Below the pieces are notes generated by a model. That model was not told the DNA's origin. It saw nothing but the letters and a program-made list of their open reading frames with translations, and did not search any database. Positions 13,641 through 25,332 of a stretch of DNA of 64,000 bases are shown piece after piece. Origin of the DNA: Symbiodinium natans (lineage: Eukaryota > Sar > Dinophyceae > Suessiales > Symbiodiniaceae). The DNA lies in NCBI GenBank assembly GCA_905221605.1, contig CAJNDS010000558.1:774001-838000 (forward strand), read 5' to 3'. Within the stretch, counting starts at the first letter, position 1; every line of letters begins with the position of its first letter. The position numbers were made by a program, and so were the translations under genes.

Positions 13641-14199
13641 TTTAGGGTTTAAGGTCTATCGGTTTTAGGGTCTAGTTTTTCAATCACGGGCAGGGGGCGA
13701 CGCAACTCCTGAAGAGATCACGTACTTGGCTCATCGCAAGGCTGCACTTCTGGAGAAAGTGCACACAATTCACCGGCAAGCCAGGGGTCTAAGCCCAAGA
13801 TGACCTATGGAGATGTTTAGAAGAGACAAGGAATGACTCGCGGAATACCTGACGAATTTAATTAGATTCGAATGTCCATAGGGGCAAAGCAGAATTCGAA
13901 AGGACCCCCTGAAAGGCGTACCCCCTGGCGACGTTGGACGAACCTTGTAGGCCCAAAACCTCCAAAACGAACCGCGCTTGCCGAGTCGATGCTCGGGGAG
14001 GGGGAGGAGGGAGAGAGCGAGGCGGAGGAGGGGGAGGGTTTTTAAGGTGGCGAGTCCATCCCGGTTTGAAAAAACCTCTCTGGGCAAGGGGGTGGCCCCC
14101 TTTGCCTGGCAGCCGTTTCAAAACTTTGAAGGTGTTGTCGCATGCGGTCTGAACCTTACTTCACCATTTCGTCACCGACCTCCCTCGGTTCTTGCTGGA
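13641..14199. other. Anonymous stretch with a G-rich purine tract
   Basis: After the array ends there is a purine-rich tract near 13990-14040. Open frames cross it on both strands, but their composition follows the low-complexity DNA. No recognised gene. Confidence 0.4.
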
Positions 14200-14425
14200 G
14201 TGCGAAAGGCCAGGAAACTGCTGAAGCGTGAGCTTCAGATCCCAACCGCTCGTGGCAGGCTGATGGCCAAAGCAGGCAAGCTGACTCGGGAAAGCAAAGC
14301 GGGATGGTCTCGGAAGGATGGGCCAGCCTGTGAGGCGTGCAAAGCTGACGACACTAGAGGCAGGAATCAGCTGGCATCCTGCTGTCCTTCGCCGCAGCAT
14401 GACCAGCTAAGCCGGCATAAATAGA
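14200..14425 (+). pseudogene. Isolated, diverged core module
   Basis: Outlying copy of the core found in the 1-13.6 kb array, reading KLTRESKAGWSRKDGPACEAC on the plus strand within a 148-codon open frame that begins at 13978. Its frame is conserved although the DNA is diverged, which supports a protein-coding ancestry. Confidence 0.4.
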
Positions 14426-15123
14426 CCCTACCAGCAACGACACCGGCGCCACTGTGTTCGGGCTAAGGTCCCTTTTCGGGTGCCTTAAACGTCAGGCTCA
14501 TGCATGCTCCTGCTGGCACAGGTTGTTCGATGCCAGGAAGTACGGGTCGCTTCAAAAATGAGCCTTTCAAGCGCTTCTACACCCTCCGAAAGAAGCGCTG
14601 GTTGAATCTCGTGTAAAGCCAAGTGGCCCTGGACCAAGAGCAGAGCATTACTGGTTTACAGCTTCAAGGATTGAGGCCAAGTGCATCTGTATCGTGTCAT
14701 GGGGCGTTCAGGATCCCTCTGCAGCTCCATCCGCTCTCATCTTGGCATGCGAGCAAAGTGATGCTTCACGACCTGGCGAGCTCAAAAAAAACAGGTGAAG
14801 AATGTTTAAGCAGCTTATAAGCATGCTGTAGGTGTACCACAGCTATCACCTGCACGGCTAGGTTTTCATGCTTTGCCCGGCGAATAAGGTCGCTTGCGAG
14901 CTGCGACGCTCGCCCCTGCAGGGCGCACATACCGAGAACACAGGCGTCTTTCAGGCACCTTTAGAGTGATGACCCAGGCCCCCCAAAGTACTGCAGAGCT
15001 CCAAGCCACGGGGGTCGAAGTACTTACGAGTACGCCGCCGCACCGAAGAAGCTGGCCCAGACATCCATCATGGACCGGCACTTGCGCTTCCGCCGCGGCA
15101 TGCCTATGAGATCATGACACCGA

Positions 15124-15215
15124 CCAGGATGGGCTATTAGGCCTGAACATTCCCATAATGAACCCTGTAAAGGGGCTGTTTAAGGGAATTGATATGGTAT
15201 AATAGCCCATCCTGG
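15124..15215. mobile_element. Small inverted-repeat element (92 bp)
   Basis: Perfect 16-bp terminal inverted repeats, ccaggatgggctatta and its complement, enclose an AT-richer centre. Its size and structure match a non-autonomous MITE. A one-ended relative lies at 16575-16640. Confidence 0.85.
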
Positions 15216-15867
15216 GAGACTTTCTTGGCCAACTCCGCGAACAGCATCCGGGACGCTTTGTCTCCTGGCGCGCACGTTTCTCAGAGACTGGTGCCTATAG
15301 ACATGGAAGCGGCCAACAGAGCATCTTGCCTGACTGCAAGGAGGTTGAGAGATCTTTCACTTGATTGCCAGCGAAATCAGCGAGCACATGAGCACAGAAC
15401 TTGCATATCTTCTCTGGAGAGGGCCCAGCGCACATGATCCGCACACTGAAGGAGCAACTCTGCGTGGGTTGCTCGCATGACTCGCACGGTAAGCTGGTGG
15501 CCTCCAGGGCACTCTGCGTCCCAGCCCTCTGAGCCTTAAGCATTTTGGTCTGCTTGCTAGTGGCGCGGAAGCGTAGCAGAGACCCTGCACGCAATTCAGA
15601 CATGGGGAGATGCCGAGTACGCTTGCTTCATCTGAAAGTTGGGCAAGAGCCAATTGTCGCCGACCGACTGCAGTCCATTCTGCGCAGGATGCGCCGGAAA
15701 CCAGGCAGCAGAGCAGAGTGACGGTTTCTGGGTTGGCTAGCAGGGAAGCGACATGCAAGTCGAAACTCCAGGAACTGGGAACACACATCTGCAGAAGTCG
15801 CCCGCGTGCCTTCTCAATCGGAAGACGCTTCGGAAGACTGCGAGGCGAGGGCCTAAGGCTTATGTAG

Positions 15868-15914
15868 GGTCCTACAAGGTGGGGAATAGTAAGGGGGGCC
15901 CCGCCTTGTAGGGT
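15868..15914. repeat. Hairpin-forming inverted repeat
   Basis: The segment cctacaaggtgggg is followed about 15 bases later by its near complement ccccgccttgtagg, forming a stem of about 14 bp. Confidence 0.6.
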
Positions 15915-16574
15915 TTGGAGGTTCCCAAAGAAGGCGCATCCGTTTCGGCATCAGGCTCGTGGGGGCGGAAGCTCACCTTCGAGATTGCCCTAAGCCCTCA
16001 CAGTAAGCAGAAAGCCTATAAGCCCTGAAATCAAGCTGGCGCCAACTCGTCAAGCCATAGTCCCAGACTGAGATCCGTCTATCGTAAGCATATTCTCAAT
16101 CCTAGAGGTATCTATGTTTCTGGCGGTTGGGTACCCAGATCCTATCTTGGGCAGGACCTGGAATGGTAAGACCCTGTAGAGCCAAGCCCTCCACAAAATC
16201 TTGCGAGGTCAGCACGGCCGTGTCCTCGGCAAGTCGCTTTACGGCTTCATACCTGCCCTTTAGGATACCGTGAGCACCTTCATCAAAATTCCCCTTTCAG
16301 CCGTTAAGGAACTTTGGGCTAAGGGATGCTATACAAGGGTTTCAAAGTCTTGGCGGCGCTTTGACCGTCGAAGCCTTTGATCGTCGAAACCTTGAAGCCT
16401 GACGGCCTTCTGACGTCGGCCGAGTTTAGCGATTAGCGTTTAGGGGTTTAGGGTTTAGGGTTTAGGGACTTGGTCACCCGCCGACAGAGCCGACGGGCGC
16501 TCTCACAGCTCACTGGCGACGCTTCAACAGCAGCGGTTTCTACAGCGAAAGTCGTCAGAGCCCCGGCTGCTAAG

Positions 16575-16640
16575 AGGATGGGCTATTATACCCTAAATTC
16601 CCAAAAAAGGCCCTTTACAGGGTTCATTCTGAGAGATCCC
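16575..16640. mobile_element. Partial copy of the 15124 inverted-repeat element
   Basis: Begins aggatgggctattata and shares the internal motif around ccctttacagggttcat, but lacks the right terminal repeat. Confidence 0.6.
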
Positions 16641-17361
16641 GAGATGTGTCGCATCTTGTAGCTTGGCGGTCTTACAAGGGAGGCAGAAGCCACTTCGAAG
16701 ATCCGGCAGCTATGGCTTGACATGGTCTTGGCGGCTATCGGGCTCGATTGGGCCCTAAACTTTAGGGTTCTTGGGGGCAACTGACAGGATAGCCCCGCTG
16801 TGGTTCGTGGCCGGGCCCTTCGTGTGCCATTCAAGAGTGTGGGGCTTCGGGTTCAGGGCGATCGGACGAAGATGGGCACATGCACATGGGCACGCAAGAT
16901 GTCGACAACATCTGAACGGACCGTTGCAAGGACCGGAAGAGCTGTGCAGCTTGTCCATGAGCTCTGCCCAGCGACCCCACAAGCATCGCAACCTGCACTC
17001 CTGGCCCCAAGCTGGTCTTGCCAAGCTTCGGATCAAGAAGCTGAAGAGTGGGGAATTTGGGGCCTGGAAGTGCTTGCTGTTATAACTGACACGCTACTGC
17101 AGCACTTCTTATGCACGTAAAGATGCAAAGGGTCGCCCTAAGCCGAAGAGCCTAGTTTCGGGGCCCAAGGTGTTGGGTAACTAAGTCAACGAAGTGGAAG
17201 CGCAGCAGGGCACCACGAGGTACGGATCAGGCTGGCATGCTGCCTGAGACCCGAATCTCAGCGTCACTGCAGCCTGGGTCAAAGAGCACCATGGAAGAAT
17301 GGGAGGGCACTTAGGCTTCGAGTCGGAGAGTTTATAGGGTTTAGGGTTTAGGGTTTAGGGT

Positions 17362-17490
17362 TTAGGTTACGTAGGAACCCAATTACAAGTGTAGTAAGAA
17401 GCTACTCATAAGTCCCCTAATCGGGTCCTAACTGGGTGATAATAAGTACACTTACAATTGGGTTACTAAGTACCATGAACCTCCAAGTTA
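17362..17490. mobile_element. MITE-1 copy (long inverted repeats, about 125 bp)
   Basis: Left arm resembles aggttacgtaggaacccaa and right arm ends ttactaagtaccatgaacct, roughly complementary across the element. The centre has a paired 'ataagt' theme. Other copies are listed separately. Confidence 0.8.
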
Positions 17491-19639
17491 ACCAGGACAC
17501 ATCTTCCCACCACCTGCTCGAAGGTCAACTAAGCCATAACACTGTTTCTAAGGGTCCCCCTCGGTTAAACCCTAAACCCTAGCCCCTAAACCCTTGGAAA
17601 CTGTGGCCCGAACCCGGCCGATGCAAAATCTTTGCACTACTCGAGGTTCTGTCAACATCTTTGGTCCGCCAAAATAAGGTACAGGTTTCCTTCGAAAAAA
17701 ACGTAGCCAAACCGCCCGGATGTAGAAACATGAAGAAAGGCTCTCTGAGCCAAGCTACCGAAGCCCCCCTCCGAGTGATGGAACTTGCATCATGCGGTCA
17801 ATATCTTCAAGTACGGCCCCTTCCTGTTACAAGAAGACGTCGGTATGTGAGTGGGAGGCACCTTCATCATGAAAAAACCCTAAAACCCTAAATCTCTTGA
17901 AGGAGATTCTGAGTTCAGGGAAGCCTTCCATGTAGAGATATCCCGATATTCCATTCATTTCGCGAGCTTAGGGTGCCAAGGAAAGCCCGCACTGGAGCCT
18001 GAATGCTTCCCGGCCGCCTGCGTACCAGAATGGCTTGCACTTCTGGCACCATGAACAAGTGGAGGACTCGCGTGTTGCCACCATCTGGCTGCGAGATCCT
18101 CATTCTCCCGAGCGGTGCCTGCCAAGAGACACACAGCAAGACGAGGCACCAGTCTTTCTTGGCACTTTTCTGACAATGAGGGTTTACGGAAGTAAGGGAC
18201 CCCTTAGTATTGACCCCCAAATCATGGGAGTCCAAGGACCCCAATAAGGTACCCCCCCCCCCATTTTTCGGAAACCCCCAAGTGAGGAGCCCATTGAGTC
18301 TAGTTCATCTTGCTTGGGGAATGTCGGTGAACACCAACCTGCCTTCAAATCTGTTTCCACAAAACATGTATATTGATTTCTGGAAGATCCCCTGTACCAA
18401 GACCCTATAAACCCTGGTTTCGGAGTTTTGGGCATTTTTGTGCATTCGGTTTCGGTTCCATATTTGGCGGGATACCGAATTAGTAGAATATAGAAGCAAG
18501 TCGTATACCCAGAAGCTTAGCTACACTCCCTGTCGGGGTACTGCCCTGCAACCATGACACCAGATCTGACTGAGCTCCACAAGTGGGGTTAGACCCCGTG
18601 CGAGCAGGTAACCCACCTCTTGTCCCCTGCACGATTGCACCCCAACCCCCACTCACCCCCGGCCTTGTGTTTTTCTTGTTTGACCACTCCCCGCCTTTGG
18701 GGGGCCGGGTCTACACATGAACTTGTTGCAACAGCATCCTCATGATTGCACAAAGCATCTCCATGCCCTGCAGCCGGACAGCACCTGAACACCCGCGATC
18801 TCTGCTTTGGGTTGCCTCGCCCAGGCCGAGGCGGGCCCCGGCATGCAGAGGAGACAGCCATGCCTACGACAAGGGGAGCACGAGCCCCAACACATCATGG
18901 GATGGAAAGAGGCCTCGGGAGGCAGCAGGGCGCCAAGGGAAGGAGGCAGGGGTGGGGGACGCGAAGCACATCACCTGTTGCCTGAGACCAAAACCCACCC
19001 AGGCTGGAATCAGCCCGAGAAGAGGAGGTGCAAGATGCGGAGGGCGACGTTTTCCAAGAGGGCTTCTAGAACTACGAGGGAGGTGAGCCCCTTGGCGAAC
19101 GCCACCCGGTTACCAAGCGCCTCCGCAAGAAAGGAGAAGCCCCCCCACCCCTAGAAAAGGAGTGACCGACCGCAGGCCTTCATGTTGAAAGGGCCACGAC
19201 GCAGAGGGGCAAAGAAAAGCAGTTGGAGAACTGGAGCGCCTGGGCCCAGCGGGGGAACACCTCCTGCAATTCGCCGAGAAACCGCTGTCTGTCACCGAGA
19301 GAACAAGCGTTCCCTCGTGCCGGTGCTGTTGTTGCTATTGTTCTTCTTGTTGTTTCATGCTGTCATGTTTACTGATGTTCCCTGTTCTGGTCATTCTAAC
19401 TGTCGTCGTCATTCCTCTCGCGTTTATATAATACCATGGACCAGCACTGTTGTTACCATCCAAGAGACTACACCCGTGGCGCATCAAGCCCCACTCATTC
19501 TATAATCGGTTTGGGTTTAGTGCCCAAGTGGGTGACTACACGTGGAGCAAGTAATCAAGTAGGGAACTTGGAACTGCTCACATCCCTACTTCGAAGTTCT
19601 TATAACCCTACTTGCCCCTAAACTCCAAACCCTACTAGC

Positions 19640-19755
19640 CGCTTGCTAGCCCTGAGGGTCCATGTACCTTATTCTTATATACTTGGGCCCCAAAGTCCCT
19701 ATATAGGAAGTACTTGAAAGCCCAAATATTCCCTCTTAGGTACATGGACCCTTAG
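19640..19755. repeat. Palindromic element
   Basis: The arms 'gagggtccatgtacctta' on the left and 'ttaggtacatggaccctta' on the right are complementary and flank an AT-rich centre, as in the other small elements of this window. Confidence 0.65.
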
Positions 19756-20679
19756 GGTACCCAAAACCCGACACCCTAAACCCTAAACCCTAAACCCTGA
19801 ACCCTAAATTCCAAACTCTACACCCTGAACCCGAAACCCTACTAGCAATCACCCAAAGCTCCCACTCGCCCAATGACGGCACCTGCCAAAGGCAGGCAAA
19901 GAGCAGGTGTCGAGCTCCCAACACCTACCCTCGAGCCGCAGAGCAGCTGGCACCAAGGTTTTAGGCTTAGGGGTTTAGGGGTTGGGGTTTAGGGTTTAGG
20001 GCTTCGGGTTTAGGGTTGATGGTTGAGGGTTTAGATCGTAGGGCTTGGGGGCTGAGTTTAGGGCCTCAGGCTGGCTTTTCTCTCAGGAAGTTCCTTCTGG
20101 TTCGGCGATTGGGGGCTTCGGGTTGGGATGTTCGCCCCCCGCCTATACTAGAGTCGGGATTATAGTACCCCCTAGTATAGTGAAGTACACAGTTCGGACC
20201 GGCTGAATCTTTCAGGAAAAATTTGTGACGCTCCAACCATGAAATCATTTAATCAAAGCCGCTCCACATTTGGATGAGACAGCATTGGACTGACATGTTT
20301 TGACGAAGAATCGGAGTCAATCTCCTAGTATCATCCCTATTAACAAGATTCCTGTTCATAAGGACCCCAATGAGGTATAACCCTAATTTCGGAAACCTCC
20401 ACATCTAGCACGCTGGCCTGATACTTGAGGATTGAAGAGCCGAAGAACCCTGGCAATTATTTGGGTTCATGGGCCATGAGGTGTAATATCTGCGGCTTGA
20501 AGTACAGCTGTAATCACAACTGGTTACGGTGTGTTATCACTCCGCCTTATCGCTGCCGTGAGAAACAAAGTAGCCTTTAAGACCCTTCAACCCTATTAAG
20601 GGCAAAATGCATCAGGACGGGCGATGAGCGGGACGCAGGGAAGTTCGACGAACCCCCGGGCACGCCCAAAGGGCAAGAC

Positions 20680-23400
20680 GAAGCTCGACGAAGTTGTTGG
20701 GTGACCGCGGGATGCAAAGGCCCAGAGTCCGTACAGCTGAGGGTGTTTTTCGGCGACGGCGGGAAACAAAGGCCCAAATCCGTACTGCGGCGTGGGACTG
20801 TTCCAGTAACTTCTCAGAATTTTGCGGGCTAAGGCGGGATGCAAAGCAGCTCAAGCTCGTGTCGGTGACGGCGGAGTCAGTACTGCAGCTGAGCCATGCT
20901 CGCTCTCGCTTCTCACGCAGGGAGGGGCAAGCCAGGAAATTCATGGGATCAACGTTGCTCAGCAGGGAAATCCACCGGGTCAAGTTTTCTCAGCAGGGAA
21001 ATCCATCGGGTCAAGCTTTCTCAGCAGGGAAATCCATCGGATCCAAACTGATCAGCAGGGAAACCCATCGGATCAAAACTGCGCAGCAGAGAAACCCGTC
21101 GGATGAACGATGAACCCATGGGATGAAAGTTGCCCAACCCGCAGTGCGGGATTTTGTGGGCTAAGGCGGCAAGCAAAGCCCACAAAGGACTTTGTCAGGC
21201 GACCGCGGGAAGCAAAGGCCCATAGTCCGTACCGCAGCGGAGGATTTTTTGGTTGACGGCGAAAAGCAAACGCCCAGAGTCCGCACTGCAGCTGAATATG
21301 TTTTTGCTTGACGGCGAAAAACAAAGGCCCAGTAAGAGTCCGTACTGCAGCTGAGGACTTTGTCAGGCGACCGCGCGAAGCAAAGGCCCATAGTCCGTGC
21401 TGCAGCTCAGGATGTTTTTGGTTGACGGCGAGAAGCAAACGCCCAGAGTCCGGGTCTTACTTGCTTGACGGCGAAAAGCAAAGGCCCAGAGTCCGTACTG
21501 CAGGACTTTGTCAGGCGACCGCGGGAAGCAAAGGCCCATATACTCCATACCGAAGCGGACGATTTTTTGGTTGACGGCGAAAAGCAAACGCCCAGAGTCC
21601 GTACTGCAGCTGAACATGTTTAATGTTTTTGGTTGACGGCGAAGAGCAAAGGCCCAGAGTCCGTACTGCAGCTGAGGACTTTGTCAGGCGACCGCGCGAA
21701 GCAAAGGCCCATAGTCCGTGCTGCAGCTGAGGATGTTTTTGGTTGACGGCGAGAAGCAAACTCCCAGAGTCCGCACTGCAGCTGAATATGTTCTTGGTCT
21801 TACTTGCTTGACGGCGAAAAGCAAAGGCCCAGAGTCCGTACTGCAGGACTTTGCCAGGCGACCGCGGGAAACGAAGGCCCATATAGTCCGTGCTGCAGCA
21901 GAGGATTTTTTTGGTTGACGGCGAAAAGCAAACGCCCAGAGTCCGTACTGCAGCTGAACATGTTTTTGGTTGACGGCGAAAAGCAAAGGCCCAGAGTCCG
22001 TACTGCAGGACTTTGTCAGGCCTCCGCGGGAAGCAAAGGCCCATATACTCCGTACCGCAGCGGACGATCTTTTGGTTGACGGCGAAAAGCAAACGCCCAG
22101 AGTCCGTACTGCAGCTGAACATGCTTTTGTTTGACGGCGAAAAACAAAGGCCCAAAGTCCGTACTGCAGCTGAGGACTTTGTCAGGCGACCGCGCGAAGC
22201 AAAGGCCCATAGTCCGTGCTGCAGCTCAGGATGTTTTTGGTTGACGGCGAGAAGCAAACGCCCAGAGTCCGGGTCTTACTTGCTTGACGGCGAAAAGCAA
22301 AGGCCCACAGTCCGTACTGCAGGACTTTGTCAGGCGACCGCGGGAAGCAAAGGCCCATATACTCCGTACCGAAGCGGACGATTTTTTGGTTGACGGCGAA
22401 AAGCAAACGCCCAGAGTCCGTACTGCAGCTGAACATGTTTTTGGTTGACGGCGAAAAGCAAAGGCCCAGAGTCCGTACTGCAGGACTTTGTCAGGCCTCC
22501 GCGGGAAGCAAAGGCCCATATACTCCGTACCGCAGCGGACGATCTTTTGGTTGACGGCGAAAAGCAAACGCCCAGAGTCCGTACTGCAGCTGAACATGCT
22601 TTTGTTTGACGGCGAAAAACAAAGGCCCAAAGTCCGTACTGCAGCTGAGGACTTTGTCAGGCGACCGCGCGAAGCAAAGGCCCATAGTCCGTGCTGCAGC
22701 TCAGGATGTTTTTGGTTGACGGCGAGAAGCAAACGCCCAGAGTCCGGGTCTTACTTGCTTGACGGCGAAAAGCAAAGGCCCACAGTCCGTACTGCAGGAC
22801 TTTGTCAGGCGACCGCGGGAAGCAAAGGCCCATATACTCCGTACCGAAGCGGACGATTTTTTGGTTGACGGCGAAAAGCAAACGCCCAGAGTCCGTACTG
22901 CAGCTGAACATGTTTTTGCTTGACGGCGAAAAGCAAAGGCCCAGAGTCCGTACTGCAGCTGAGGACTTTGTCAGGCGACCGCAGGAAGTAAAGGCCCATA
23001 GTCCGTGCCGCAGCGTAGGTATTTTTTGGTTGACGGCGAAAAGCAAACGCCCAGAGTCCGTACGGCAGCTGAATATGTTCTGGGTTGATGGCGAAAAGCA
23101 AAAGCCCAGAGTCCGTACTGCAGCTGAGGACTTTGTCAGGCGACCGCGCGAAGCAAAGGCCCATAGTCCGTGCTGCAGCTGAGGACTTTTTGGGTGACGA
23201 CGGGAAGCAAAGGCCCAGAGTCCGTGCTACGGCTGCAGATGCTGTCGGTTGACGGCGGGAAGCAAAGGACCAGAGTCCGTACTGCAGCTGAGGATTTTCT
23301 TGGGCGACGGTTCAAAACAGAGTCTGTGCTGCAGCGGAGGATTTTTTGGGTGACTGGCAAGCAGAAGCACACAGTCCGCGCGGCACCTGGGCCACGCCCA
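20680..23400. repeat. Satellite array with higher-order repeat
   Basis: Tandem subunits of about 55-70 bp, each with a version of gttgacggcgaaaagcaaa followed by cccagagtccgtactgcag. Two subunit types alternate: one with gcgaccgcg plus cccatagtccg, and one with ttgacggcgaaaag plus cccagagtccg. A block of about 475 bp is repeated almost exactly (21925-22400 and 22400-22875). Long open frames occur on both strands because the unit length keeps frame over several subunits, so they are not called as genes. Confidence 0.9.
20930..21115. repeat. Tandem 27-bp repeat block, copy 1
   Basis: About six units of a sequence like cagcagggaaatccatcgg-atcaag. It directly follows a ctcgcttctcacgcagg segment. 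The same combination ends the satellite at 23400-23565. Confidence 0.8.
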
Positions 23401-23570
23401 CCCGCTCTCGCTTTTCGCGCAGGCAAGGCAGGCTCAAGAAATCCAGCAGATCAAGATTGCTCAGCATGGCCATTCATCGGATCAAGATGGCTCAGCAGGG
23501 AAATCCATCAGATCAAGGTTGCTCAGCAGGGAAACCCATCGGATCAAGATTGCTCGAGCGAACATGAGCA
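23400..23570. repeat. Tandem 27-bp repeat block, copy 2
   Basis: The cgctctcgcttttcgcgcagg segment and then several units related to cagcagggaaatccatcag. The pairing 'satellite then 27-mer block' therefore occurs twice (20680-21115 and 21150-23570), which implies duplication of a compound unit. Confidence 0.8.
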
Positions 23571-24434
23571 TCAGAACACTTTCAACTTTCTACTTAGGGT
23601 AGTTGGGGATTAGGGTGTCCTTTCAATGCCGACTAGAAGATATATCTTATAGAGACCTCGTGCGCGTTTTTGTATCCCGGTGCCGCATGCCGGGGGGTGG
23701 CCCAGGGCCTGACCAGGCCGGGCTCACCCGTTTTTTAACAAAACGACATTTTATACGACTTATCGGCATTGAGTTGACAGGACCAATTTTTTGTATCTAG
23801 TTACAGTAGAGCCCCCCCTGCCCAGGCCGAACTAGATGAATGAAGACTCTGGATGAAGTTACATCGTGAGATGGCAAAACACACGTACAACATGATACAT
23901 GCTGGCCTGGGCTAAAGGGAACCCCAGGCCCAGGTGTGAGCCCCTAGTGGGACCCGACACCCTTCCACGGGCCCCGCTTCTCAAAACGATATATAAAACT
24001 TTACTGGGGGTTTGGGCTCGGGAAAAATATGCGGGGGCAATATCTAGACCTAGAAGAATCAAATCATCGTGGGGCAAAAATGCGCCCCACGGTGTTGCAG
24101 GGCTATATGTGCCCTGCAGACGGTCAAAGGGCCCGTTTTTTATTGGCGCAAGCAACATGAGCCTCAGCATCATGGGCATCAGCATCATCGGCATTCACGT
24201 CCTGAAAATTAAGGTGCAAGAAATTGGCAAGGCCAATATTCGCATGGGCGAAACTTGGAACGTGCCTCGACGAGCGAGAGATTGGAGATCGGCTAGTCAA
24301 ATGGCTGGTGGATAGAGGGCATGGCAAAGCTTACGGTGCGGGCTATGGTGGCGGCATGGAACGAGCTACCCGAGTTCCAGCCGGATTGGAACTGGGCTAC
24401 AGGTACCGAGATACCCGAGGCGGAGAACTTGGGA
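23571..24434. other. Anonymous boundary region
   Basis: No recognised gene. A plus-strand frame at 23899-24315 is open for 138 codons but I cannot relate it to any family. This stretch separates satellite DNA from the telomeric-repeat compartment. Confidence 0.4.
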
Positions 24435-24541
24435 GGTTTAGGGTTTAGGGTTTAGGGTTTAGGGTTCAGGGTTTAGGGTTTAGGGTTTAGGGTTTAGGGT
24501 TTAGGGTTTAGGGTTTAGGGTTTAGGGTTTAGGGTTTAGGG
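24435..24541 (+). repeat. Telomeric array (TTTAGGG)n
   Basis: About fifteen units with one TTCAGGG variant. It marks the left edge of the telomeric compartment. Confidence 0.95.
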
Positions 24542-24548
24542 TATCCTC

Positions 24549-24701
24549 TCAGGGTAGTTACATGGGCCCTCCATGTGGTCCCTTACCTTCTTTAAAGGGT
24601 TCTGAAGTATGGGCCCTTGAGTCTTATGGGGTATATAAGGTATATATAAGGGGTCCCCTTTGAAGGGCCCATAAGGGACCATGTAACTACCCTTAGATAT
24701 C
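24549..24701. mobile_element. MITE-3 copy
   Basis: Arms gttacatgggccctccatgt and the near-complement ending ggaccatgtaactaccctta enclose paired 'atgggccc' and 'gggcccat' segments and a TATA-rich centre. Relatives lie at 40430-40572 and 59470-59640. Confidence 0.8.
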
Positions 24702-24740
24702 CTGAAGACGAACCGTGCAGTCGAACAGCTGGCGAAAAGT
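24702..24740 (+). pseudogene. Plus-strand LRR fragment LKTNRAVEQL
   Basis: Thirteen plus-strand codons begin LKTNRAVEQLAKS, matching the first half of the LRRs that are otherwise all on the minus strand. It starts exactly where the inverted-repeat element at 24549-24701 ends, so it looks like a truncated, inverted relic. A chance match is possible at this length. Confidence 0.35.
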
Positions 24741-24784
24741 TCCCGGTTTACGCTACACAGGTCTGGGGTTAGGCCCGCCGGTGG

Positions 24785-24985
24785 CTGGGCCGATGGAGGG
24801 CCTTTAGGGCTTAGGGCGTAGGGCTTAGGGTTTAGGGTTTAGGGTTTAGGGTTTAGGGTTTGGGGTAAACCCTAAACCCAAAACCCTAAACCCTAAACTG
24901 CCCTAAACCCTCAACCCTCAACCCTAAACCCTCAACCCTCAACCCTAAACCCTAAACCCTAAGCCCTGAGCCTCAACCCTTCGAT
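24785..24985. repeat. Head-to-head telomeric junction
   Basis: A TTTAGGG array (to about 24866) turns directly into a CCCTAAA array with only a few bases (tttggggtaaacccta) between. This is the sequence expected of a fusion between two chromosome ends. Confidence 0.9.
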
Positions 24986-25019
24986 TGTTTTTTGTCATGA
25001 AGCGCGGGAATCTGGGTGC

Positions 25020-25067
25020 CTCCAACGACTTGCCTTTGGCAAAAATCAAATGGATCGGTGCACTACC
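25020..25067 (-). CDS. Possible second half of the last LRR (PIHLIFAKGKSLE)
   Basis: Sixteen open codons between CGGCAG|GGT and GAG|GC, phase-compatible with exon 40. The hydrophobic pattern is shifted by one residue relative to LRR consensus, so this is a weak candidate. Confidence 0.25.
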
Positions 25068-25156
25068 CTGCCGCTTGGCCAAGAAGACATGCTGTAGGAG
25101 CCTAATAATTCGAAGAGTTGTGTTTTTTTTTTTTTTGGGGGGGGGGGGTGGATATT

Positions 25157-25332
25157 ATAGGTAGGGTTTAGGGTTAGGTTTAGGGTTTAGGGTTTAGGGT
25201 TTAGGGTTTAGGGTTTAGGGTTTAGGGTTTAGGGTTTTTAGGGTTTAGGGTTTAGGGTTTAGGGTTTAGGGTTTAGGGTTTAGGGTTTAGGGTTTAGGGT
25301 TTAGGGTTTAGGGTTGAGGGTTTAGGGTTTAG
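25157..25332 (+). repeat. Telomeric array (TTTAGGG)n
   Basis: About 24 units, preceded by a T-run and then G-run tract at 25122-25149. Confidence 0.95.

Larger units (their letters stand above)
14426..20600. other. Anonymous region without a supportable gene
   Basis: Apart from the inverted-repeat elements at 15.1 and 16.6 kb, one element at 17.36-17.49 kb, a palindromic segment at 19640-19755 and short telomeric tracts (about 16437-16467, 17335-17365, 17568-17595, 19765-19840, 19965-20050), I see no gene. A plus-strand frame at 19182-19505 has a hydrophobic stretch (VLLLLLFFLLFHAVMF) that could span a membrane. A minus-strand frame at 15295-15603 is cysteine-rich. Neither has enough support to call. 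Confidence 0.4.

Noticed and set aside
20577-23613. Many frames up to 248 codons on both strands
   Set aside because: Satellite subunits keep frame by length. Similar frames are open on both strands at once and none has a distinct start or family match.
24434-24541. Window as a true chromosome end
   Set aside because: Telomeric arrays are internal, in both orientations and dozens in number, with coding sequence between them.
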